A stretch of DNA of 64,000 nucleotides from contig CAJJDP010000096.1 in assembly GCA_905182995.1 (NCBI GenBank), positions 1 through 64,000 of the forward strand, written 5' to 3'. The translations under genes and the position numbers were made by a program. The stretch comes from Paramecium octaurelia. Its lineage: Eukaryota; Ciliophora; Oligohymenophorea; Peniculida; Parameciidae. Every line of letters starts with the position of its first letter. Position 1 is the stretch's first letter. The notes under the pieces are model-generated. The model was not told where the DNA came from, ran no database searches, and worked only from the letters and a program-made list of their open reading frames with translations. Below are positions 1 through 11,371 of the stretch, piece by piece.

Positions 1-1349
1 TAACATATTTATATCTTTCATCAATCTCCTTTATTTTTCTAAATTAATTGAATAAGACAAATTACCTATAGAGAAATTCTACAATAATAAACAATAAATG
101 GAAGTAATGAACAAAAATAAATTTACATTTGGAAAATTTTGAAACGACCATTAAAATTGTATTTACTTGTAGGTTTTCAAATCTATGTTATTCTATATCA
201 TTCTCGACTTCTCTAATCATTAACTTTATATTATTTAATAGTTACTATGTAGATTAGTTATTATTTTCCTGTCGAAAGTTGTAAAATGTGAATTATAGTT
301 TAAATGAATTATCTTTTATTTTTAATTTCCAAATTTTGGGCAATTAAATAAAGCAGCGATTCGTTAAAGTTTAAGCAAGCTATTAGAGGGTTTCTGGGTG
401 AATAGAATTGCCTTCCATTTCGACTTTTGTGTTTTGTCTAATTTCATGAATAAAATTTGTTATGGCTAAAAATATACTCAATATGCTTAGCATCTTGATA
501 AAAGTGTATTTTATGTGATTTTGGATTAGCTTTTTGTTATATATTACTAAAGTAATCAACCAAGAAAATATTGAAATATGTAAGAAAATAATATAGGATG
601 AGTTTATTCAACTGCTTAAATTATTAATGAAACAAATTACCAAATAGTTGAACATAAGTTGCTAGTTTCCTAAATACAACCATAATTTTATTCTGTTATT
701 AACAAAATTTCTTGGTAATATTTGAAGAGAACCTAGTTATCAGGTGGAATAATGATATTTCAAAGCTGTAAAACAAATAAGGACAACAATTTAATATTTA
801 TATATCTTACAAATATATTCAAGTTGAAATTTTTTCACATTTATCATGTAGTGTTAAGAGGCAACCCTTAATGGATTTTAAAACAAAAACAAAAAATTAA
901 TTGAATATTTGGAAATACTTTAAAGATCTACTTGATTCTGGTAAACACTTTCAAAAAGCTTCATTGTTTAATGAAACCTAATTTAGCTATACTTGTTTAT
1001 CTTTAAATACATATTTGGAATTGATTTATTAAACCACTTTTTATAAAGAAACACCATAATTTTAGAAATATAAATATATATATTATTGAACAGTTGAATG
1101 AATTTTAATTCAATTAATTTATTAGATTATAAAATGAAAAGCCATTTAAGCAAGCAATTGAAAAATATATTTTTCAAAAACGATCTATTTGTTAAACCAT
1201 AAGTGAAAATATTAAAATAGGTAAAAAAAGGCAATTGTCTTTGTTATAAATATCAAACAAAACTTTTTATTCATAAAATTACAATAATAAATAATTTAGT
1301 ATTATTAATAATGATAAATCATTCTTATATTCAATAGCCAACAATACAC
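1..1349. other. AT-rich stretch without a confident gene
   Basis: No gene is called here. The longest TGA-free reading frame beginning with ATG is at 871-1089 on the plus strand (72 codons, KNQLN.../SYTCLSLN-like composition). With only TGA as stop in AT-rich DNA such frames arise by chance, so it is not scored as a gene. No tRNA, tandem repeat or telomeric repeat was seen. Confidence 0.4.
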
Positions 1350-1950
1350 ATGAATGACATAGCAATTTAGAAAGATGATGAGTTAATTTAGAATTCTTTG
1401 AAAAACTTACCTAGATTCAAGAAAATTGAAATTATTGGAGAAATTTTTGCACTTTTAGTACTAATTCTATGTTGGGCTTTTTTTCACTAGTCTGTATTTT
1501 TAATCTAATTATTCCAGTTTGTATATTTGAATGAAAAAGTGCCTACAGAATTTGATTATAATGGAAATGCAGTTCGTTATGCCGATAAAAACATTCTTTT
1601 TGCGCTTCCAGCAGTAATGACAATATCATACATCATTTTTACTATCCTATAATTTGTTCCACATCGATTTAATTATGATTGTGGTAAATCTTTTTAGTAT
1701 CAAAGTTGGTTTAACTGTGTTCAATGCTTAAGAAATATACAGAACAACAAGAATTACCCTTTTAAGTTGTAAATTAATCACAGAATTTTTATTTACTTAT
1801 ATAACATTTACTATGCTACAAGTTGTCTAATACTAATGCGAGCCTTAAAGAATGTATTATGCTTTTGTGTTCATACTCCCCTATTTAATTATAGGGGTAT
1901 GTTATTATCGAAAATTAAAGAACATCAGCACACAGCCATAATAATTATGA
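1350..1950 (+). CDS. DUF1648 (SdpI-type) membrane protein
   Basis: The protein is about 182 residues after removing two introns (1494-1517, 24 nt; 1867-1894, 28 nt). A hydrophobic N-terminal segment is followed by the DUF1648 signature, a proline-led stretch reading KVPTEFDYNGNAVRYAD, then further hydrophobic segments. DUF1648 is known from the bacterial immunity protein SdpI and from many uncharacterised membrane proteins; no reaction is known. The second intron is required, because without it the frame runs antisense into the next gene; removing it gives a TGA stop at 1948-1950. The first intron keeps frame and is inferred from its GTA...CAG ends. It converges on the SLC37-like gene, 26 bp away. 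Family assignment rests on motif recall and is moderately sure. Confidence 0.6.
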
Positions 1951-1976
1951 TATATAATTTATTAACGTAAAAGTAA

Positions 1977-3399
1977 TCAATGCATTTCTATTTCTTTGTT
2001 TAGCTTATCCGGTTCATCATCCACTTTCCATTCTGTCAATATTACAACTATTAACAACAATCCTCCTATCACAGCTAAAATACCACAATAAAGAAAGAGG
2101 TAATCTTTGACATATGGAACAACTATTTGATTCAAAGCTCCAAAGAGAGTGCCATATCCCATTATTAATGAAGTTACAGTTGATGTAGCATGCTTGTATT
2201 CTAAAAAATAACCTTTATTATAATTACTTTTTAAAGCTTTATTGTTGCTGAGTTCTACAGCAATGGCAGCAGCCACATTATTATAGCATCCTCCAATAAA
2301 CAAGCCAACACCAAAATTAAGAGCCATATATCCTCCAAATGGATTATCATAATCTTTTAAGAAATTTATAGCCACCATTAAAATGGTTCCTAGCCATAAT
2401 AATGGAACAATAATTGTAGCCCTTTTTTAATATTTGACTCCTAAATAGCTAATAATTAATTTCTTTGTCATACCAAACTATTACGCCTCCAAATCCAGCT
2501 CCTAAATCGAGCATTATATTGATTAAAGCCACAAATGATACGTGAAGATAGTCTAAATAAGCAGGTAACCACAATCCAACAATCATTGAAATCGCTTTAA
2601 TGCACCCGAATGCCAACGCATAAATTGCCACTCCTGGCAGTAACCAAGCTTTCCAAATTTTCAATTTCTTTACTCCCACAACTTCTTTGCTCACCTACGG
2701 TTCTTATGAAGTATCCGATATTATATGTTCAGATACAATAGAAGGTCTTGGTTTGATGAATATGTGGAACATAATGGTCATGAAAAATAACAATCCTCCA
2801 CTTATATATATTGGGGTTAAAATGCTGAGATCGCATATCTCTATGGTGATTCCAGAGTTAGCAAAACCTGCTATGTTCCCTACATTAATGCAAGAGGCAA
2901 AAAGACCAAGAATAATAACTTTTTATTCTTTTGGCATCCATGCATTCATTATTGCTTGAAAAATATAATAACGACATCTTACATAGTAGGCCTGGCCATG
3001 CAGTTGAAGAAAACATGCCTGCTAAGAGCAATAATACTAAATATAGTTCTTTTGGGGCTGTTGTAAATTCAAAAATTAAGGCTAGGATAATAAATAATGC
3101 ACTTAATGGATATGTGCCAAGGATAACAAATAATTTTGGGTTCATCTTATCACCTAGTTAACCAAGCCTCATAATAACATTTTATACAAAAAGTATGAAA
3201 CTCCCATTGACAATAGAAATGTAAAATTGACATATCCCAAAAATTGAGGACTAAATCCTTCGATCTTGTTTTGTTCAATAATCAATCCAGATGCATAACT
3301 CCAAGTAGATCTACAGCAATGTACCATAATATAGAGAGTATAACAAAGTGCAAATTGCTTTATTCTCTCATTTTTAATTCCAGGAATTTCATTTAACAT
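1977..3399 (-). CDS. SLC37-like sugar-phosphate MFS transporter
   Basis: A major facilitator superfamily protein of about 449 residues with roughly 12 membrane segments. SLC37 members exchange glucose-6-phosphate or glycerol-3-phosphate for phosphate, usually in the ER membrane. Visible landmarks: RSTWSYASG near the N-terminus, the loop 2-3 motif GQLGDKM, then WPGLLSIMNAWMPKEQK and NVGNIAG, close to the SLC37 pattern WPG...NW...GK...VGN. Three introns are needed and each restores the family reading: 3168-3187 (20 nt), 2955-2982 (28 nt) and 2449-2473 (25 nt). The ATG at 3399 is the first in frame before the first membrane segment. Substrate is inferred from the family only. Confidence 0.8.
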
Positions 3400-3597
3400 T
3401 TTATTAACTAAATTATCGGATATTAATAATATATAAAACTCAGTCCTCAAATCTGGTTTCTTAAATATATATAGTTTTTATTCAGTCAGCTGAAAAGAAT
3501 AAATAAACAAAAGATATATAATTAAATAATTTTATTTAAATAAAGTAAACAAATTAATCGTCATTTGCTTCATCTCTTTATATTTAGAATTAAAACT

Positions 3598-4871
3598 TCA
3601 TTTCAAACATTCAATGCATTTGCAACATATACCTATTAATTCACAAAAGGTATCACATATTGGACCTAAAAATTAGCTAATTTATTGGCAGGAGTTCGAT
3701 AAGCAGTCACAACAAAAAGTACAAATCTGAGTTAAACAGTCGCTGAAATTATTTAATATGAATTCACAACAGACTAAAAGAAGTCCACAAAAAGCTGAAC
3801 ACATTTAAAAACAGAAACTACTACAAGAATCCCAATATGCCAAAATTTATTAACTAAATGCTGAACAATTTATGCAACAACATATTTAGGTGCATATCAG
3901 ATTAGAGTTCCTTTTTAAACTATTATAACATCTACCTTAATTAATATAATATTTTTTTACCGCAATTGAAGCTTAAAAGCCCACAACTTGTTTTACATGA
4001 ATCATTACAATCTGGGCACAAATTTTAGCAGCACATTTCTAAGCATCCATCCCAAATACAAACTATTAGCTTTTTAAAGAGTGTCAAAGGGAGTGTTAAA
4101 CAGTAAACAGTTAAATCACAAATCCATTAACAACAGCTATCAGATCGATTGAGCAAACCAAGACAACAATATGCAGATAAATTGGAGCCTAAATTAACTA
4201 ATACATCTTATTGAGCATCATTTTAATTAATAGGTACAACAACAAAATTATTGTGATAATGCTTATCACTATTCTCTTCCTCTTATTTTTATAACTTTTT
4301 CTTTTATTTTTTTTTTATATTTCCATTTTCCCTTTCTTAATCCTATTTATTATCATATTGATCGCTTGGCTAAATTGGGGTATTAAAAGATTAAGTCGGT
4401 ATCATCACTAGATTTTATTAATCAGGAACAGGCGAATAGTGTATTTACAGCTGCTAAACTTGGTTTGTATATTAAGGTTCTTAAACTATTGGAATATGTC
4501 TATCTTAACATTACTAAACAGGGATGTTTTATTCAATAATTTATTATTCCTTTTATTCATGATTATTGTTATCGACCTCTGCATGATTATTATCAACAAA
4601 CATATCTCTATTTTCTGCAAACTAAATAATCTCTATTTCTTCCTCCTAGTTTTAAGGAACTTCATTATTTTATTATTATATATTGAAATCATCCTAATGA
4701 TCAATAAAGAACAGAGAATTTTCATTTTCTTGTTGATCAACTTAAGATTTATTAATCTTTTACTCTCCTTACTATGACTATTCATCACCAGAAAGCTAAA
4801 TATAAAGAATTAAGTACTTTAACTACACTAATATTGTGTTTTTCAATGTTATCAAAATTCTCTTCTTCCAT
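3598..4871 (-). CDS. Acidic Q/N-rich protein with cysteine-rich C-terminal half
   Basis: A 408-residue protein read through two introns (4796-4817, 22 nt; 3936-3960, 25 nt). The N-terminal ~220 residues are acidic and rich in glutamine and asparagine with no hydrophobic segments, so probably disordered, ending in a lysine-rich patch. The last ~190 residues carry about 40 cysteines, many as CC or CCC pairs (SAYCCLGLL, DSCCQW, EMCCQNLCPDC, ICCKCIECLK), spaced by short hydrophobic stretches. That recalls PLAC8-like or other palmitoylated, membrane-associated cysteine-rich families, but the PLAC8 spacing is not met. No signal peptide precedes it. I do not recognise the family; a zinc-binding or lipid-anchored scaffold is possible but unproven. 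Confidence 0.65.
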
Positions 4872-5455
4872 TCAAAATTTATAATATATTAATTCAATTA
4901 ATTTGATCAATAAGTTTCATTATCATGTTGAGCTAATATCATCATTCAAACTTCATCTGAGTATTAAATACAATCATTAAATTCATTTAATTGTTAATAA
5001 TGTATAAAAAGTTTATGTCAAAATATTTGATTAATGAAACTTAAAGGGTTATGTTTTTTTTTGAGATAATAACAATATTTTATTAATGTCCAAATCTTTT
5101 TCTAAATTACTTATTATATAAATATCAACCTCAGAACGATTAATTTTTTCCAAAAGCCCCCATATGTAACTTTTTACAAAAGATATAGTTTAAATATCAG
5201 TAGAATTCATTAAAAAATTATTCAGAGTTGTTTTTCAATTTTCTTCAATAATCCAGAGCAAAAAAAACCTATTCGAGAAAATTATATCTATATAAATGAA
5301 TGTTTGATTTTTTTGTAAAACCTGAAAGCATAATTGTCAAATTTATTGATTTTAACGTAATCTCAAAATTTAAATTAGTAATTCAAATTTTTTAGAATCA
5401 AAAAAAATAAATCATAAACCCATGAATAATTTATTATATCTATATCAGAATAAAT
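4872..5455. other. Intergenic, AT-rich, nothing recognised
   Basis: Lies between the tail of the eIF2-alpha gene (minus, ending at 5456) and the start of the cysteine-rich gene (minus, starting at 4871), so it should hold the promoter of the latter. No open frame with coding character, tRNA or repeat was found. Confidence 0.5.
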
Positions 5456-6465
5456 TCACTACATTCCCAAATCATCATCATCATCTCCTTCTCCGCCTTC
5501 CTGGTTAGTCCCATATTCATCTTCTCCATCTTCATTTTCAACTTCATCAATAAAATCAGCTTATTAATTTCCCACAATTTTAGGCTATTAAAATTATATC
5601 ATTAAATACTTCAATTTTAACTTTCATTTATCCTTAATACTTTTTCATAATATTTTCAATTTCAACTAAAGCATCCTTCATAATTTTAACTCCATCCCTT
5701 GATATGGTAGTTGTTTTTCCGGTATAAGATGGAGATGCTTTAATTTCAAACTATGTTTAGATGATAAAATACTGATAGTTTACATTCTTCTGTGGACTTA
5801 TTAGTACCAGCAATGAGAGCTTCTTTAATAATTAGACTTCCTGCATAATCATGACTGATTAAGTCAAATTCAGTTTTAATAGTGACTGGTTCTGGTTTTA
5901 ATCTTCTCTCAATCTCCTCCATTAATTTGAATTAAATCTATTCTGATAAATTCAATTTTGACAAATGTTTCTAATCAGATAGTGCATTTTTAAATATTTA
6001 AAGGACAGAAATATTTTATTTACTCTCTTATAATGGCCATACGATAGTTTTATATAATTGCTAAATATTGATATTGCACTTCTCAGCGATAGCTCTCATA
6101 ATCGAATGAATCATTTTTCCGTCTGCAAACTTTTACAAAGAAATCGCCTCTTCATCCTTAGCCACTTTTTTTTTAGATAAATCAATGTATCCTTAATCCT
6201 CATCTACCCTCAGCACTCTGACAACTTGTATTTTTCCTATTTTTAAAGCCTTTTAAATTCCTCCTTTCAAAGCTCTTGTTGTTTCATTGGGTGGAATCAT
6301 TCCTCTTATTCTATCATATTCTAGCAATTCGACATAAGAAGCATTTTCTTAAACTTCTACAACCTCGACAACGACTAAATCATTTTCTTTTGGATATTGA
6401 TTCTCGTAAAATCTGCATCTTAAGTTAATTCCTTCATCGATTACAGGTTTAATTTCTTGGTTCAT
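5456..6465 (-). CDS. EIF2S1: Translation initiation factor 2 subunit alpha (eIF2-alpha)
   Basis: 320 residues (human 315). The S1/OB domain is clear: RFYENQYP, then YVELLEYDRIRGMIPP and RVDEDQGYIDLSKKKV, followed by the helical and C-terminal alpha-beta domains and an acidic tail. eIF2 carries initiator tRNA to the 40S subunit; phosphorylation of Ser51 in the alpha subunit normally blocks recycling by eIF2B. Here the Ser51 position aligns with threonine (codon 6277-6279) and the arginine run after it (RRRIRS) is replaced by RALKGG. Introns are 5751-5772 (22 nt) and 5585-5609 (25 nt). A TAG glutamine codon sits immediately before the TGA stop. Its start lies 27 bp downstream of the stop of the next gene. 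Paralogues elsewhere could carry the canonical loop. Confidence 0.92.
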
Positions 6466-6492
6466 TTAATAAATTTTATATATTATTATTTT

Positions 6493-8215
6493 TCATTTTT
6501 CTTTCTTGTTGGAATTTTAATTCTTCTTTTCCTCACCTCCTCTGATATTAGAATTATAATTCAACAGGTTTTTACTGTTAATTTCTTTAGTCACCTTGAA
6601 GGATCTCACTATGCTCTTTAATAAATTAATATAAAATTACATTTTCAACCAAATCCAAGCCCACTTAATACTCACTTGGAAGATTGTGAGGATCATTGAT
6701 ATGACTACCTTTACCAACATACAAGTTCAGTTTATTAATTTGTCCATCAAACTCATTCTCAATTGACAGAGTTAGATCAGTAGTTGGATAATGCTTGACA
6801 TTATGTTCTTGTAATTTAATGATATGCCCATTAATCCAAACAAAGCAATTAAATTCTTCTCTCAAATATGAATAACTCATATAGATGTAGTGCCAATCGT
6901 CTGTCTATTCAAATAATTCAGCTTTTCTGAGTTCTTAATCTTTGCTGTAAGTTCCAAAACTTAAAGAATTACCACCATAAAAGCTCAACGCATAATTCTT
7001 TTTATCATCTTTTAGCCTAAAGATCTCGATATTCTCAGCATCTAAATATTCTATCTTAAACCATGCGCTAATTGCAAATTCATCAATGAAATCAGAATGA
7101 TATTCCTTTTTAAATTTCATTGGGAACTGCATTTCCTCTGCAATTAACCCAATTTATTACTTGTTGAATTAAGGCTAGGGTGATAATTTTGATACTTCCT
7201 CAATGAATAATTATGGTTTATCGGTGATGTATTATTTCCCAACTCCATAAGTCAGTTAAGCGAATTGTCCATTTAATCCTTAAATTTATAAATCATTCCC
7301 TCCAAACTTAAAGTATGCTTAATTTAATTTAAAATGCTCCACATGAAATTCTATTTTGCTAATGTCATCTTAATCTAAATAGACATATCCTGTTGCCAAT
7401 CCATCCTAATAAGAAAAGTGAATATAAATCCATTAATTTTTTTCAAAAAATAGTTTTTATTCAACTATCGAATTCATTGTTTTAATATCATAGGTTGAGA
7501 ATACTAAATTGTTTTTTTGTATAGACACCACAAGTTTATTATCTCCTAAGTCGTTTCCTGAATAGTTTTCATTTTCAGAAACACGAGATATAAAATAAGT
7601 TTCAGTCTGATAGTCTTCAGGATAGAAATTAAGTAATCTAAACCAATAACCATAACCAACTTCATTGGTTTTGCTCTAAATCACCTATTGAAGGATAATT
7701 TTATTGTGATAGGCTGGTTTCAGAGATCGATTACAAGTATCAACTTTCTCTGTTACTAATTTGAGTTTCTCGCTTAATTCTTATTTTTCTACTTTAAACA
7801 ATTAATTTTTTTCACTATCTCGTTAATCTAAAATTTTATTTATCCTTCTAATTGTGTTATCACAATACTATAATGTCAACTCCTTTTTATCATTTTATAA
7901 CTCTTACACAATATCTTTAATTTCATCGCTAACTTTCTCTAAAAGTACTTTTGGGGCAGATTTTTTCAAAGTTGATTTACTGAGGAGTAGTTCTTTATAG
8001 TTTAATAATGACTCTTTCACTTCTAATATATCTGAAATTTATTGGATAAGATCAGTGTCCTTTAATTCATTCCAATATAAGAGTTAATTTTTGATCTCAA
8101 ACAAATCATTTAAGCTGTCACAATCAAATTTGCTATAATCCAATATATCTCTTAATTAATCAGTTTGTGAATAACCCAATGCTATTATGAAAATAAGTAG
8201 GGAAATTGTTTTCAT
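6493..8215 (-). CDS. Secreted protein with two laminin-G/concanavalin-like domains
   Basis: About 565 residues. The N-terminus is a signal peptide (MKTISLLIFIIALGYS). Residues ~20-165 are charged and predicted coiled coil. Two beta-sandwich lectin-like domains follow: the first around GYGYWFRLLNFYPEDYQ...WIYIHFSYQDGLATGY, the second around FAISAWFKIEYLD...WHYIYMSYSYLREEF...GQINKLNLYVGKG, both with the LamG/ConA-like order of aromatic, W-Y and ING/GQI positions. Such domains bind glycans or proteins outside the cell. A 25-nt intron at 6616-6640 is likely and leads to the stop at 6493-6495; if it is retained the stop is 6533-6535. No other intron is needed. The specific ligand is unknown. Confidence 0.7.
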
Positions 8216-8408
8216 AGCAAAATAAAAAAAACGAATATATATATATGAAATTTTATAATTGATTGAGTAGCCAAGTATTAAGAATTTTTATATTTCTTTC
8301 ATTTTGTTAAGCTTTAGCTGTAGCTGATTAAAAAAAGATTAATATGAGTAAAATAAGTTTAACAAAATATACATTATCAAATATATTTTAAATTACTATT
8401 TCAAAACA

Positions 8409-9210
8409 ATGTCTTAAAATAAAAGTAAATAATTCATGCTAAATCGTTAGTTATCATGTTGGGAGATTGTGGAGTAGGGAAAACAACAATTTTAAACAAG
8501 TAAGAGAATCTATTTATACATAGTTTCTTGGATATTATTGCTAAAACTGAGACAACAATTGGAGTATAGCATCATTCATTTACAAGAAACAATATCAAAT
8601 TTTCAATATGGGATACTGCAGGATAGGAAAAATATAGATCTATAGTGTCAAGGTTTTTATTATTGTTCATATCTAGCCATTATAAAAGAGCAAAGGCTGC
8701 GATTTTGGTTTATGATTGTTCAAATGAATCATCCTTGTTACACATTGATAAATGGATAGAAGAGCTTGTTTTCTAGGCTGGTGCTAATGTAAAAATTGCA
8801 TTAATAGGGGTAAAGAATCTTAAATGAAAATTTGGTTAGAATAAAACAGATTTATAAAGTTTCGATATGAATGAACATGTTCAAAAGTTAATAGAATAAT
8901 ATGATATTACATACCAAATCTAAACGAATCATTAAGATCCAGAGTTCAAAGATAAGATGAACTAATTGTTAGACTAAATTAGCATAAGTACTTTATTATC
9001 TTATTGTTATATTTGGGATTGATTCTTCCTAATCAGTAAAACCAATCACCAATATCCAATATTGATTTATAAGAGAATAATAATCAAGTTGATGTGATAT
9101 AATTCAACCATTAAGAAGAAAATTTATAAAAAGAAAATAAACATCTAGAAAGGCCAATTGAAGTTTCGGCTATTAATGGCAATCCGGAGGGGAAAAATTG
9201 TGAATGCTGA
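8409..9210 (+). CDS. Rab-type small GTPase
   Basis: Ras-superfamily GTPase acting in membrane trafficking. The P-loop GDCGVGKTT, effector threonine in TETTIGVQ, WDTAGQEKYRS and the base-recognition NKTD box are all present, and the C-terminus is CEC, a Rab double-geranylgeranylation signal. Four introns are clear: 8425-8450 (26 nt), 8500-8523 (24 nt), 8653-8676 (24 nt), 8810-8839 (30 nt); the last restores NKTD. The C-terminal junction is odd: between about 8995 and 9080 every frame has a TGA, and the only splice that joins the core to the CEC tail would remove about 68 or 86 nt, far longer than normal here. An unrecognised pair of introns or a base error is possible. The third box is SNESS-like, so the Rab subtype cannot be named. 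Confidence 0.75.
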
Positions 9211-9256
9211 ATTGTTTGATATAAATAATAATATATTAATTTTGTAATTTCTATGT

Positions 9257-9737
9257 ATGGTAATACTTATTTCTAAATATTTGAATCCACGTCATATAGC
9301 AGTGACCCAAAATCCTTTTAAGAATGGCCAGGCTCCTCCTTCAGAATAGGTTCACTTAATGATATTATCGTGCTTAAACATTGATGCAAATTTAATTTAA
9401 CATATTTCTAAGCTTTACAATTTCAATAGGATAGAACACATTCCAAAAACTAGGTGCTGCTGATATACTTTCAATTCATATTCCTAATTAAGATTCTTCT
9501 GTTCTATTTCTTCATAGAGGAGTAACTTAGTATAAGTCCTCGGTATGAGATTATGTAAACTTGATTATAGTAATGTTGTTTATTATTATTATAAATTTAA
9601 CTTATCACAACGTAATGCCTACATTTTTAAACAAAATTAGTATAGGAATATAAGTTGCAGAATTTCATTTTGTAAGACTTAAGCATAAAGGCTGCAATAA
9701 AAAGAAAAAGAAATGTCTATCAAATAGAATTTATTGA
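9257..9737 (+). CDS. Hypothetical protein, ~126 aa, lysine-rich tail
   Basis: Unrecognised. The reading begins MVILISKYLNPRHIAVTQNP and contains NTFQKLGAADILSIHIPNQD, ending GCNKKKKKCLSNRIY before a TGA. It needs three introns: about 43 nt starting at the GTGCTTAAAC near 9369, 28 nt beginning GTATGAG at about 9541, and 29 nt beginning GTAATGCC at about 9621. The exon sum is a whole number of codons, which supports the model, but the first intron is unusually long. It is convergent with the dihydrolipoamide dehydrogenase gene, 40 bp between stops. The basic tail could be a nuclear or organelle signal; this is a guess. Confidence 0.42.
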
Positions 9738-9777
9738 ATATATATTTATACTGTTCATTATCAACTACTCCTTATTT

Positions 9778-11289
<1,512 letters not shown>

Positions 11290-11371
11290 AATTTATTTAT
11301 TTTTAGTTTTAAAATACAAACTAAATTAAAATGACGCTAATCGCAATTAATAAAATAATCAATATATAACA

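Noticed and set aside
2687-3161. Plus-strand open frames opposite the SLC37-like gene
   Set aside because: They are antisense shadows of a gene with clear family motifs and correct splicing on the minus strand.
4439-4777. Hydrophobic plus-strand frame of 112 codons
   Set aside because: It begins at GTG and is the antisense of the acidic Q/N-rich part of the gene at 3598-4871; the Leu/Ile content simply mirrors Gln/Asn codons.
3598-4871. PLAC8-family assignment
   Set aside because: The cysteine pairs look similar but the conserved PLAC8 spacing and tryptophan/arginine positions are not met.
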